Of a DNA stretch of 64,000 nucleotides, positions 9,229 through 16,326 are shown one piece after another (positions within the stretch are counted from its first letter, which is position 1; each line of letters begins with the position of its first letter). The stretch is from Acetobacter okinawensis. Lineage in GTDB: Bacteria > Pseudomonadota > Alphaproteobacteria > Acetobacterales > Acetobacteraceae. A program made the position numbers and the translations under genes. The DNA lies in the NCBI RefSeq assembly GCF_002153655.1, contig NZ_JOPJ01000006.1:372001-436000 (forward strand), in the 5' to 3' direction. The notes beneath the pieces were generated by a model that saw only the letters and a program-made list of their open reading frames with translations, was not told the origin of the DNA and ran no database searches.

Positions 9229-9252
9229 GGTCCCTCAGCCATCTGAGGGACC
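9229..9252 (-). promoter_or_regulatory. Perfect 10-bp hairpin in the acpP-fabF spacer
   Basis: GGTCCCTCAG and CTGAGGGACC form a 10-bp perfect stem around a 4-base loop, between the acpP stop and the fabF start. No T-run follows in the direction of transcription, so it is not a classic terminator. A 3' stability or processing structure that lets acpP be expressed above fabF would fit, but this is inference. Confidence 0.55.
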
Positions 9253-9285
9253 ATAGTCCTGTAATTTAAGGCAGATGGCCTGAAA

Positions 9286-9525
9286 TCAGGCGGCTTTCTG
9301 CTTTTCAATGTAATCGATGGCGTCTTTCACCGTGGTGATTTTTTCTGCGGCATCTTCGGGGATTTCGACATTGAAGGCTTCTTCAAACGCCATCACCAGC
9401 TCAACAGTGTCAAGGCTGTCAGCGCCCAGATCGTCGATGAACGACGCTTCCGGTGTCACTTTGCTTTCCTCAACGCCGAGATGCTCGACCACGATTTTCT
9501 TAACCTTATCAGCGATTTCGCTCAT
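9286..9525 (-). CDS. acpP: Acyl carrier protein
   Basis: A 79-residue acidic acyl carrier protein for fatty acid synthesis. The phosphopantetheine serine lies in the invariant [13 protein letters not shown] motif at about residue 37. The frame is open further upstream, but the ATG giving [12 protein letters not shown] is the conserved family start. It lies between fabG (upstream) and fabF (downstream), the common fabD-fabG-acpP-fabF order. The 288-base gap to fabG suggests it has its own promoter. Confidence 0.97.
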   Translation of the reverse strand: MSEIADKVKKIVVEHLGVEESKVTPEASFIDDLGADSLDTVELVMAFEEAFNVEIPEDAAEKITTVKDAIDYIEKQKAA

Positions 9526-9813
9526 CTGTCTTTCTATCCCATATGCCTGCCTACCAAAAAAGGCAGGTTGTTCAGGTGTTTTATCCGCGACGGACCTTGA
9601 TGCTGGCAGCAAACTGGGGGGCAAACATCCTCCCGTTTCCGGTCCAGCAGTTCAGGTATTGCGCGCGATTAGCACGTTTTATCTCTCCACGCCAAGGCAA
9701 ACCCGACAAATACATCAGCGGTAAGCCAAAAACAGCATGGCTGCGCAGCATGTGTGGCACATCTTGAAGCATTTTGCACCACCTGTTCTGGTGGTGCTCT
9801 GCTTTTCGTGTGC
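9526..9813 (-). other. fabG-acpP intergenic region with two hairpins
   Basis: There is no convincing gene here. Just below the fabG stop an 8-bp perfect stem (GCACCACC/GGTGGTGC, 9776-9797) is followed by AAAATGC rather than T residues in the minus direction. Close to acpP, CCTGCCT/AGGCAGG (9546-9567) forms a 7-bp stem about 20 bases above the acpP start, inside its probable leader. An acpP promoter is expected in between; I cannot assign one with confidence. Confidence 0.5.
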
Positions 9814-10554
9814 TCAGGCCATGACCATGCCGCCGTTGACGTGAAGTGTGGCGCCTGTAACCCACTTAGCCTCGTCCGATGCAAGGTATAGCACGGCGGA
9901 GGCAACGTCCTCCGGCTGGCCCAGACGTGCGAGGGGGATGGAGGAAAGGAGTTTTTCCTTCTGTGCATCAGGCAGCACGTCGGTCATCGGGGTGACAATA
10001 AAGCCGGGAGCCACAACATTAACGGTTACCCCGCGTGAGCCTGCCTCCTGCGCCAGAGATTTGCTCATCCCCACCATGCCGGCTTTGGCAGCGGCATAGT
10101 TGGCCTGCCCTGCATTGCCGGTGGTGCCAATAACAGACGCAATGTTGATAATGCGGCCCGCACGGCGGCGCAGCATACCTTTGAGGGTCGCACGGCACAG
10201 GCGGAACGGCGCGGCAAGGTCAACATTGAGAACCTGATTCCAGTCCTCATCCTTCATGCGCAGCGCCAGTGTGTCCCGCGTCAGACCCGCGTTGTTGACC
10301 AGAATGTCCAGGGGGGCACCGGCAACTTCTTCGGCCCGGGCGATCAGGGCGTCCGCTTCGGGTGGCTCGCTCAGGTTGGCTGCAGCATGGAATGCCCCCT
10401 CCCCCAGCTCTTCTGCCAGTTCGCGGATAACCGCTTCGCGCGTGCCAGACAGCACGACCTTGGCTCCCTGAGCATGCAGGGTTCTGGCAATGGCGCTGCC
10501 AATGCCACCGGATGCACCGGTGACAAGTGCTGTTTTTCCATCCAGTCGGAACAT
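9814..10554 (-). CDS. fabG: 3-oxoacyl-ACP reductase
   Basis: A 246-residue short-chain dehydrogenase that reduces 3-oxoacyl-ACP with NADPH. The cofactor loop TGASGGIGSAIA begins near residue 13, NNAG near residue 87, and the catalytic Ser-Tyr-Lys triad is in INIASVIGTTGNAGQ and NYAAAKAGM (about residues 137-155). Length and motif spacing are standard for FabG. It sits 16 bases below fabD, and the two are probably co-transcribed; a hairpin follows the stop. Confidence 0.96.
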   Translation of the reverse strand: MFRLDGKTALVTGASGGIGSAIARTLHAQGAKVVLSGTREAVIRELAEELGEGAFHAAANLSEPPEADALIARAEEVAGAPLDILVNNAGLTRDTLALRMKDEDWNQVLNVDLAAPFRLCRATLKGMLRRRAGRIINIASVIGTTGNAGQANYAAAKAGMVGMSKSLAQEAGSRGVTVNVVAPGFIVTPMTDVLPDAQKEKLLSSIPLARLGQPEDVASAVLYLASDEAKWVTGATLHVNGGMVMA

Positions 10555-10570
10555 GGTTGGCTATCCTGTT

Positions 10571-11515
10571 TTAAAGGGATTTGAGAAAGGCTTCGACATC
10601 GGCCGGAGTGCCGATGGACAGGGCCGAAACTTCGGGGTCAATACGTCGCACCAGACCGGACAGAACCTTGCCTGCCCCGATCTCCACAAACGTATCAACA
10701 CCCAGACCGGTCATGGTCGCTACACTTTCGCGCCAGCGCACACGCCCTGTGACCTGCTGGACCAGATTAAGGCGAATCGTATCGGCATCGCTCTCACGCT
10801 CGGCTGTAACATTGGCAATAACTGGCACAACAGGTGTTGCAATGTCGGCCTTGCCCAGCGCTTCGGCCATGACGTCTTCTGCAGGCTTCATGAGCGAGGA
10901 ATGGAATGGCGCGGAAACCGGGAGTTTGAGTGCGCGCTTGATGCCCATGTCCTTGGCAATGGTAATTGCGGCATCAATCCCGGCCATTTTGCCGGAAATA
11001 ACAATCTGACCACCGCCATTGTCATTGGCAATTTCGGTGCTGCCTTCTGCGCTGGCGCGGGTGCAGATTTCTTCCGCCTGTGCAAGTGTTACGCCAATCA
11101 GTGCGGCCATGCCGCCCTCCCCGGCAGGAACCGCGCGCTGCATGGCCTGCCCGCGCAGGCGCAGCAGCTTGGCTGCCTGTGCAACATCAAATGCCCGTCC
11201 TGCGGCAAGTGCTGCATATTCCCCCAAAGAATGCCCGGCCAGCAGGGTCACACGCCCTGCCAGATCAAGCCCGCCATCAAGCTCAAGCACGCGCAGAACA
11301 GCCATGGAGACCGCCATAAGGGCGGGCTGGGCATTTTCGGTGCTGGTCAGGGTTTCCAGTGGGCCTTCAAAAATCGTTTTTGACAGATGTTCGCCCAGAG
11401 CATCGTCAACTTCCTGAAAAACTGCACGTGCTGCGGGAAAAGCTGCGGCAAGCTCCTGCCCCATGCCAACGGACTGGCTGCCTTGTCCGGGAAAAGTAAA
11501 TGCGTAAACGGCCAT
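10571..11515 (-). CDS. fabD: Malonyl-CoA:ACP transacylase
   Basis: A 314-residue transacylase that loads malonyl groups onto ACP. The FPGQGSQSVGMG motif is at residues 8-19 and the nucleophilic serine is in AGHSLGEYAAL near residue 97, with the partner histidine in VSAPFHSSLM near residue 204. A TTG upstream at 11545 keeps the frame open, but the ATG giving MAVYAFTFPGQG is the family start. It is the first gene of the fabD-fabG pair. Confidence 0.96.
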   Translation of the reverse strand: MAVYAFTFPGQGSQSVGMGQELAAAFPAARAVFQEVDDALGEHLSKTIFEGPLETLTSTENAQPALMAVSMAVLRVLELDGGLDLAGRVTLLAGHSLGEYAALAAGRAFDVAQAAKLLRLRGQAMQRAVPAGEGGMAALIGVTLAQAEEICTRASAEGSTEIANDNGGGQIVISGKMAGIDAAITIAKDMGIKRALKLPVSAPFHSSLMKPAEDVMAEALGKADIATPVVPVIANVTAERESDADTIRLNLVQQVTGRVRWRESVATMTGLGVDTFVEIGAGKVLSGLVRRIDPEVSALSIGTPADVEAFLKSL

Positions 11516-11605
11516 GATACTCACTGTTTCAAAAACGATGCCCAAAGGCAGGTCAATTGTCAGGAATGGCAGAAAAAAACCATTGGGGGCAGAATAGGGT
11601 CTGCG

Positions 11606-12127
11606 CTAGCGCGGCACAATACGCCAGACCAGAACGAGAAGTGCATCCCACGGAATTGCAAGGGTTTCGTGCGCGATGCGGTGCAGCTTTGTGCGCAGGC
11701 TCATGGGGCGTTGAGTATGCTGGATAAAGGGAATGACGTGGGCCCGCCACCCGGCCAGACGTAAGAGCAAAAAACAGCGAGGTACATGGTATGGGCTTGT
11801 TACCATGGCCACCGGCGTGTTGCGGGCAATGCCAAGGCGCTTGAGAATGGCGGAACATAGAACAATCGAATCAAATGTGTCGGTCGCGCTGTTTTCAGCG
11901 ACGATCTGCCATTCAGGAACTCCGGCGCTGTGGAGCAGGCGGGCCATGACGGCTGCTTCCGTCAGGCCGCTTTGCGGGACGCCGCCGGTAACAATGTACG
12001 TGACCTGCCGTTTTGCGCCATAGGCCAGAGCCGAGTGGATACGTGCGTGCAGTGCTGGTGTTGGCTGGCCATCGGGGCGCAGGGCAGCCCCAAAAATTAT
12101 AACTGGCTCAGGGTTCTTAGCCTGCAT
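11606..12127 (-). CDS. YdcF/SanA-like DUF218 family protein
   Basis: A 173-residue protein of the DUF218 (YdcF/ElyC/SanA) family. The fold is recognisable from VIIFGAALRPDG at the N terminus, YIVTGG near residue 45, the ENSATDTFDS motif near residue 78 and VTSPYHVPRCFLLL near residue 108. Family members are implicated in envelope or undecaprenyl carrier maintenance, but the reaction is not generally known. There is no signal peptide or strong membrane helix, unlike many longer homologues. It begins 17 bases after the methyltransferase stop, so it is probably the third gene of that operon. Confidence 0.82.
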   Translation of the reverse strand: MQAKNPEPVIIFGAALRPDGQPTPALHARIHSALAYGAKRQVTYIVTGGVPQSGLTEAAVMARLLHSAGVPEWQIVAENSATDTFDSIVLCSAILKRLGIARNTPVAMVTSPYHVPRCFLLLRLAGWRAHVIPFIQHTQRPMSLRTKLHRIAHETLAIPWDALLVLVWRIVPR

Positions 12128-12144
12128 GCGCGTCGTATGTGTGC

Positions 12145-13401
12145 TCAGGCTGGTGAGCGGAGCAGAACACGGTTCAGGCGTTCAAGAATATGGAAGCTCT
12201 CTTGCCAGACATGCCTGAACTTTTCTGCATTAACGCCGCGAGTGGCCAGAATCGCGGTCAACTCGCCTACCGTGCGTTCCCCATCAATCAAGGGAAGAAT
12301 GCCACGTGCCTGTGGGGGCAGTGGAATGGGCACAACCAGAGTACCAAAAGGAAAAGGCAGCATGTTGTCTGGCGTCATCTGCTTGGCCAGTTCTGCCCCC
12401 GGAATTTCGCGCATGATTGGCACGGCATTCGGGTCTAGTGGATCAGGTTTGGTGAGCCCCGCATGTTTGCGCACAACATAGGCCACATGAGTTGCCATGT
12501 TGCCAGCAAGGTCCTCCGCAATGGCGGCCTGCTCCTGCCATGGTAGCGTTGCAAGGCGCGCACGCAGGCGTGGGTCGGGCAGGAACAGGGTTGGATCGTA
12601 CCGTGCGGGCTCCATCAGTGCGGCAGGTTCCAGACCAGCCTGATCCAGCAGGGCCAGGAAGTCGGTAATGGTGTAAGCCCTGTCCCTAGGGTTGAGCAGC
12701 AGGTCATACAACCCTGCATCTCCTCCGGACAGGTGGTCACCAAAATTACCATTCTGGCGCAGCCATGCGGTGGCAGGGAGTGTGCGCATGACGCGGCGCG
12801 CGACATCAAGCCGTTCTTCGGGTGATTGGGTCAGCGGGGCCAGTTTTTCCAGCGCATCTTGCAGCATATATACGCCGGTGCGCCCAAAGGGCGCGTAAAC
12901 CATAAGCCCCATGCCCCCGCCCGGAGTCAGGTGACGTTCCAGAGTTTGCAAAGCTGCAGCGGGGTTTGGCAGATGGTGCAGCACGCCGCAGCAGTCGATA
13001 TAGTCGAACAATCCCAGCTCTAAGGCGTCGAGTTCGTTAAGAGAGCCCTCAACAAAGCGGATATTGTCCAGTTTGCGGGTTTCAGCCCGTGCCTGTGCAA
13101 TAGAGAGCGCCTTGGTTGAACGATCCAGACAGACAACTTCCGCCGGACGATCAGCCCGTGCCAACTGGGTGGCCAGCATGATTGCGCCATCCCCCGTACC
13201 GCACCCGGCGACCAGAACCCGCATGGGTTTGCTACGGGGGCGTTGGGCACCAAAAACCCAGTAATCCACCTCCCGCAGGTGGCTTGGGCTGCCAATAAAC
13301 AGGCGCCGTGTTTCGTCCTGCGGATTGCGCTCGGGGTATGGATAGGCCTCGTACTGGGCTGCCAGTCCGGCATCGCGGTCATCTGTTGCGGAGGCTGTCA
13401 T
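12145..13401 (-). CDS. SAM-dependent methyltransferase with extra C-terminal domain
   Basis: A 418-residue protein. The first half is a class I methyltransferase: a YEAYPYPERNP motif near residue 17, the SAM-binding motif I VLVAGCGTGDGA near residue 64, and a DYIDCCGVLHHL motif near residue 128. The second half (from about residue 230) is not a methyltransferase core. It ends in a block, ILPLIDGERTVGELTA, that resembles winged-helix or PqqD-like modules. The substrate is unknown. A start at 13446 is also possible and would overlap the OpuAC-like gene by 31 bases. It lies between the OpuAC-like and YdcF genes on the same strand. Confidence 0.8.
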   Translation of the reverse strand: MTASATDDRDAGLAAQYEAYPYPERNPQDETRRLFIGSPSHLREVDYWVFGAQRPRSKPMRVLVAGCGTGDGAIMLATQLARADRPAEVVCLDRSTKALSIAQARAETRKLDNIRFVEGSLNELDALELGLFDYIDCCGVLHHLPNPAAALQTLERHLTPGGGMGLMVYAPFGRTGVYMLQDALEKLAPLTQSPEERLDVARRVMRTLPATAWLRQNGNFGDHLSGGDAGLYDLLLNPRDRAYTITDFLALLDQAGLEPAALMEPARYDPTLFLPDPRLRARLATLPWQEQAAIAEDLAGNMATHVAYVVRKHAGLTKPDPLDPNAVPIMREIPGAELAKQMTPDNMLPFPFGTLVVPIPLPPQARGILPLIDGERTVGELTAILATRGVNAEKFRHVWQESFHILERLNRVLLRSPA

Positions 13402-13415
13402 GGGCTTTGCAACCT

Positions 13416-14165
13416 TTAGCGGGGCAGGAGTTTGCCGCGCTGCCATGCTTCGGCAGCCTCGTCTGCGCTCATGCCCTCAACACGCATGGCGTAATCCATG
13501 GCGCTGATGATCTTGGCGCTGAGCATCAGTTCATCCAGTTCATCCAGCAGGTCTGTCTCCAGTTCATCGCGCACGCCTGCGCGGAGAAGGAGTGTGGCTT
13601 CCTGCTCTTCTCCCATTGCTTTTTTGGGGTCATTGAGGATGCGCAGTCCGCCTTGATGGAACAGAAAGCACGGCTGGAAGAGCGGCATGAGGCTGGGCGT
13701 GTCCGCAGCAAGGGCAGCATTGAGCCGGGCCAAAGCTGCCTCGTCTGGCAGAACTTCAAGCGTAAAACCGGCGTCCGCCAGAGAATAGGCATCCAGCACA
13801 TGCTGCATACGCTTTGCCAAAGACTGGGGGGTAATAATCGCCCGGCTGACAGCCGCCCCGTTCTGGGCCAACTCAGCCAGCGATGTGATGGGGCTGTTCT
13901 CATCCGAAATACAGCAGCAGGCTTCTGGGCGGAACAGATTGCCCAGTTGCGTAATGCCGGGGGAAAGCAGGCTGGCGTCCTCTTCGGGCAGCCATGCCGC
14001 AACGTAGATGTCAATTTCGCCTTTATGCAGCAGGTCGGCCAGAGCCTCTTTGGGACCTGTTACAATTTCAGGCTCAATGTCGTTGGCTTCGAGAACCCGA
14101 ATGATAGTGGCTGCCGTCGCCTCATGAATTGTGGAATCAGGATAGGCGAGTGTCAGGGATGTCAT
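13416..14165 (-). CDS. OpuAC-like glycine-betaine-type binding protein without signal peptide
   Basis: A 249-residue protein with the fold of the OpuAC/ProX family of quaternary-amine binding proteins. It begins directly with the beta strand LTLAYPDSTIHEATA and has GEIDIYVAAWLPEED near residue 49, the typical aromatic binding region, and a C-terminal AMDYAMRVEGMSADEAAEAW. It has no signal peptide or lipobox, and no ABC permease or ATPase gene is nearby, so it cannot be a standard transport receptor. A GAGGA site lies 8 bases before the ATG. It is first in a run with a methyltransferase and a YdcF protein. A cytoplasmic ligand sensor or carrier role is inference. Confidence 0.75.
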   Translation of the reverse strand: MTSLTLAYPDSTIHEATAATIIRVLEANDIEPEIVTGPKEALADLLHKGEIDIYVAAWLPEEDASLLSPGITQLGNLFRPEACCCISDENSPITSLAELAQNGAAVSRAIITPQSLAKRMQHVLDAYSLADAGFTLEVLPDEAALARLNAALAADTPSLMPLFQPCFLFHQGGLRILNDPKKAMGEEQEATLLLRAGVRDELETDLLDELDELMLSAKIISAMDYAMRVEGMSADEAAEAWQRGKLLPR

Positions 14166-14296
14166 TTCGGGTTCCTCTGGATCGGTCGGGACAGCAAGGT
14201 CTTAGCCCTGTCCTTGCCGCACGGCAAAGTGCAGTGGCAATCCCTCAAATGGAAATATTTGGTGTTGCCGGGTATTTTTATGGTGAGCAGGATAAA

Positions 14297-14329
14297 GAAA
14301 AACCGTCATCCCCGGGGTGGGAATGACGG
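14297..14329 (-). terminator. Rho-independent terminator below the 14368 gene
   Basis: Read on the minus strand, CCGTCATTCCC pairs with GGGATGACGG (7-bp perfect outer stem, extended by GGG/CCC) and is followed by a TTTTTC run. It lies about 40 bases after the stop of the 118-codon gene and separates it from the OpuAC-like gene. Confidence 0.78.
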
Positions 14330-14367
14330 CCAAAAGCACCAGAACAATATAAGTTTGGGGGCGGTAA

Positions 14368-14724
14368 TCAGGCTGCAACAATGCCCTGTTTTACTGGCAG
14401 AACCGGGCGGATCATGTTCAGGGCGTCTGCAAAAGATGCGAACTGGCCCAGTGTGTTGTCGCGCACGGCATCCATAACAATCCAGCGGTTGCCGCGGGAG
14501 TAAACCTTGTAGGCTGGGTTGGAGGTCTCACGCACCCAGATCAGCACATAACCGGAGGAAACGCCTGCCTGTTTTTCTTCCGAAGGGAAGATATCGGCAT
14601 CGCAGATACCCATGGGCTGGCTGGCTGCAATCCAGCGATCCAGATAATCGCGGTGACGGCACATGATTTCCATCTGGAACGGGATGACCTGACAGGTGTT
14701 CTGTGTTTCCGACTGGCGCAGCAT
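14368..14724 (-). CDS. Hypothetical protein, 118 residues
   Basis: I do not recognise this protein. It is soluble, with no signal peptide or membrane segment. It has a Cys/His-containing start (CRHRDYLDRW near residue 22), a GICDADIFPSEEKQAG stretch near residue 39 and a two-strand segment, VLIWVRETSNPAYKVYSRG, in the middle. It is probably real: it has an ATG start, a dedicated terminator below, its own spacer on both sides and codon use like its neighbours. It may be a small family restricted to acetic acid bacteria, which only a database search could show. Confidence 0.6.
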   Translation of the reverse strand: MLRQSETQNTCQVIPFQMEIMCRHRDYLDRWIAASQPMGICDADIFPSEEKQAGVSSGYVLIWVRETSNPAYKVYSRGNRWIVMDAVRDNTLGQFASFADALNMIRPVLPVKQGIVAA

Positions 14725-15403
14725 AAGTTCTGTATCCCCTACTCAAACCCGGTGGCTCTTTCTGAATTTGAGAGTAAGGGGGAAAGTTCGTGCCGCGCTA
14801 CAGGAAAGAGAGGTCTCCCGCCTCATAAAAGGGCAGGTTGAGAGGGTAGTGGCGAAAAAAACACAACACGGCTGATTTTGTCAGGAAATAATGCACAATT
14901 TCAATGCGAATGATTAAAAAGTAGGCATATTTTTGGAGCGACTTGCGCCGGCATGTGCGACTTAAATAAACAAAATCGAGTTTTGCGTGTCGGGACAAAT
15001 TAGTCGACGCGCAGGTGTGGTGGCGTAACGGAAGGCCGTATGGGGGGCTTATCGGCCCCATTCTCTAGAGCGTGACATAAGTGGTGGCGTGTCATGTTAT
15101 CGGGAATTGTTATGGCTGAGGTTCAGCCTTGTTTTGCGGGTGTGGCCCCTCCCCGCGCCCTCCTTGCATGCTTAATGCAATGTGTATGACCGTTTGGGGT
15201 GGCCATGCGTGCATTGTGTTTTGCGGCTATTTTGCGCGATGGATTGGGGTGCTGGAGAGCATCTGAAAGAGGTGCATTATCACAAATTTGTGAAACGAAG
15301 AAAAGTGCGTGAAGCGGGCGCGGTTTTCATGCTTTGCTGTAGCGGCACGGTAATGACTGTGCTACGCATGCGTTGGGCATGTTTGCAATATTCAGGAGGG
15401 GGA
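14725..15403. other. Long gene-poor region / probable leader of the cold-shock gene
   Basis: About 680 bases with no gene I can support. It contains AT-rich patches (14860-14990), a short perfect hairpin GGCTGA/TCAGCC (15113-15127) and TTGCAT/ATGCAA (about 15165-15181). Open frames on either strand lack ribosome sites and recognisable protein features. The region precedes a cold-shock-domain gene. Such genes often have long structured 5' leaders, so part of it is probably transcribed with that gene. Confidence 0.5.
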
Positions 15404-15520
15404 ATGATGGGCTTTTTGTTCAAAGCACGTAAACCTGTCAACCCATTCTGGCAGTTTGCCCGTTTTTCAATATCCGGAGAAGAATCTGTCTTCTCCGCAC
15501 TCCAGGATCAAGACCGTTGA
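15404..15520 (+). CDS. Small leader ORF (38 codons) overlapping the cold-shock gene start
   Basis: An ATG-ATG pair preceded by AGGAGGGGGA, one of the strongest ribosome sites in the window, opens a 38-codon frame beginning MMGFLFKARKPVNPFW. It ends in TGA at 15518-15520, overlapping the TTG start of the double cold-shock gene in the four bases TTGA. The product is basic at the start and acidic at the end, with no recognised domain. It may be a real small protein or only a device to couple translation to the next gene. Confidence 0.55.
   Translation: MMGFLFKARKPVNPFWQFARFSISGEESVFSALQDQDR
15475..15497 (+). promoter_or_regulatory. 9-bp hairpin inside the leader ORF
   Basis: CGGAGAAGA and TCTTCTCCG form a perfect 9-bp stem with a 5-base loop, ending about 20 bases before the TTG start of the cold-shock gene. 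Ribosomes translating the leader ORF would melt it. No T-run follows, so it is not a terminator. It could control access to the downstream start; this is inference. Confidence 0.55.
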
Positions 15521-16209
15521 AAAGTAACAGGACCGACCGCAGCCCCCGTTCTCCTCGCCGCGGCGGATTTGATGACGACTATATGTCGATGCCTTCTTTC
15601 GGTGAACGCCCCGCTTATGGTGGTGGCGGTGGTGACCGTGGTGGCTTTGCTCCGCGTCGGCCCGCTGGTGGTCCGCAGGTTATCGCTTCCGGTCCGGAAG
15701 TGGGCGCGGCCGTCAAGTGGTTCAATGGCGAAAAAGGCTTCGGCTTTGTCGAACTCGCTGATGGATCGGGCGATGTGTTCCTGCACGCCAATGCGCTGTC
15801 TCAGGCTGGTGTTCAGGGCGTAAACCCTGGCGCAACTCTGGTTGTGCGTATCGGTCAGGGCCCCAAGGGTCGTCAGGTCGCTGAAGTCATCTCTGTTGAC
15901 GAAAGCACGGCTCAGCCGGAACGTCCGCGTAGCCCCGCTGGTGGTCGCCCCGGTTTTGGCGCACGCCCTGCTGCGCGTCCTGCTCCTGATCTGTCCGATG
16001 CTGAAGACACGCGCGGTACCGTTAAGTGGTACAACGCTGTTAAGGGCTTTGGCTTCATCACGCCTGAAGGTGGCGGCAAGGACATCTTCATCCACGCATC
16101 TGCACTGGAACGCTCCGGTCTGCCGGGCCTGAACGAAGGTCAGGGCGTGAATGTTAAGGTTGTTCAGGGCCAGAAAGGTCCGGAAGCTGCTGAAGTGACC
16201 TCTGCCTGA
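15517..16209 (+). CDS. Protein with two cold-shock domains
   Basis: A 230-residue RNA/DNA-binding protein. A Gly/Arg/Asp-rich tail (residues 1-60, including GGGGGDRGGFAPRRP) precedes a first cold-shock domain (about 63-128, RNP1 KGFGFVEL, RNP2 DVFLHANA), an Arg/Pro-rich linker, and a second domain (about 166-229, KGFGFITP and DIFIHASA). Double-CSD proteins are typical of alphaproteobacteria and act as RNA chaperones. The start is uncertain: TTG 15517 has AGGA nine bases upstream and lies in a TTGA overlap with the leader ORF, while the first ATG, at 15583, lacks a good ribosome site. It is followed by a terminator. Confidence 0.85.
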   Translation: MKSNRTDRSPRSPRRGGFDDDYMSMPSFGERPAYGGGGGDRGGFAPRRPAGGPQVIASGPEVGAAVKWFNGEKGFGFVELADGSGDVFLHANALSQAGVQGVNPGATLVVRIGQGPKGRQVAEVISVDESTAQPERPRSPAGGRPGFGARPAARPAPDLSDAEDTRGTVKWYNAVKGFGFITPEGGGKDIFIHASALERSGLPGLNEGQGVNVKVVQGQKGPEAAEVTSA

Positions 16210-16235
16210 GGCACTGCTTTTTAGCGGTACGTTAG

Positions 16236-16270
16236 AAAAAAGCCTCGGTCTAATGACCGAGGCTTTTTTT
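16236..16270. terminator. Bidirectional terminator between the cold-shock gene and smpB
   Basis: GCCTCGGTC and GACCGAGGC form a 9-bp perfect stem with a TAAT loop, flanked by six A residues on the left and seven T residues on the right. It serves the cold-shock gene (plus) and the smpB end (minus), which converge here. Confidence 0.93.
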
Positions 16271-16326
16271 ATGGCTGCTCATGTGCCCTATAAAGATATG
16301 TGCCGTTATGTGGCTGGGCTTGGAGG

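Noticed and set aside
14890-14925. Fur-box-like AT-rich sequence
   Set aside because: Only a loose match to the iron box consensus and no iron gene beside it.
14798-15061. 87-codon minus-strand frame in the gap before the cold-shock gene
   Set aside because: No ribosome site, odd composition and no family; the gap is better read as non-coding.
15182-15403. Extension of the leader ORF upstream to 15182
   Set aside because: The part before 15404 lacks a ribosome site and looks non-coding, while the strong site at 15394-15403 marks the internal ATG pair.
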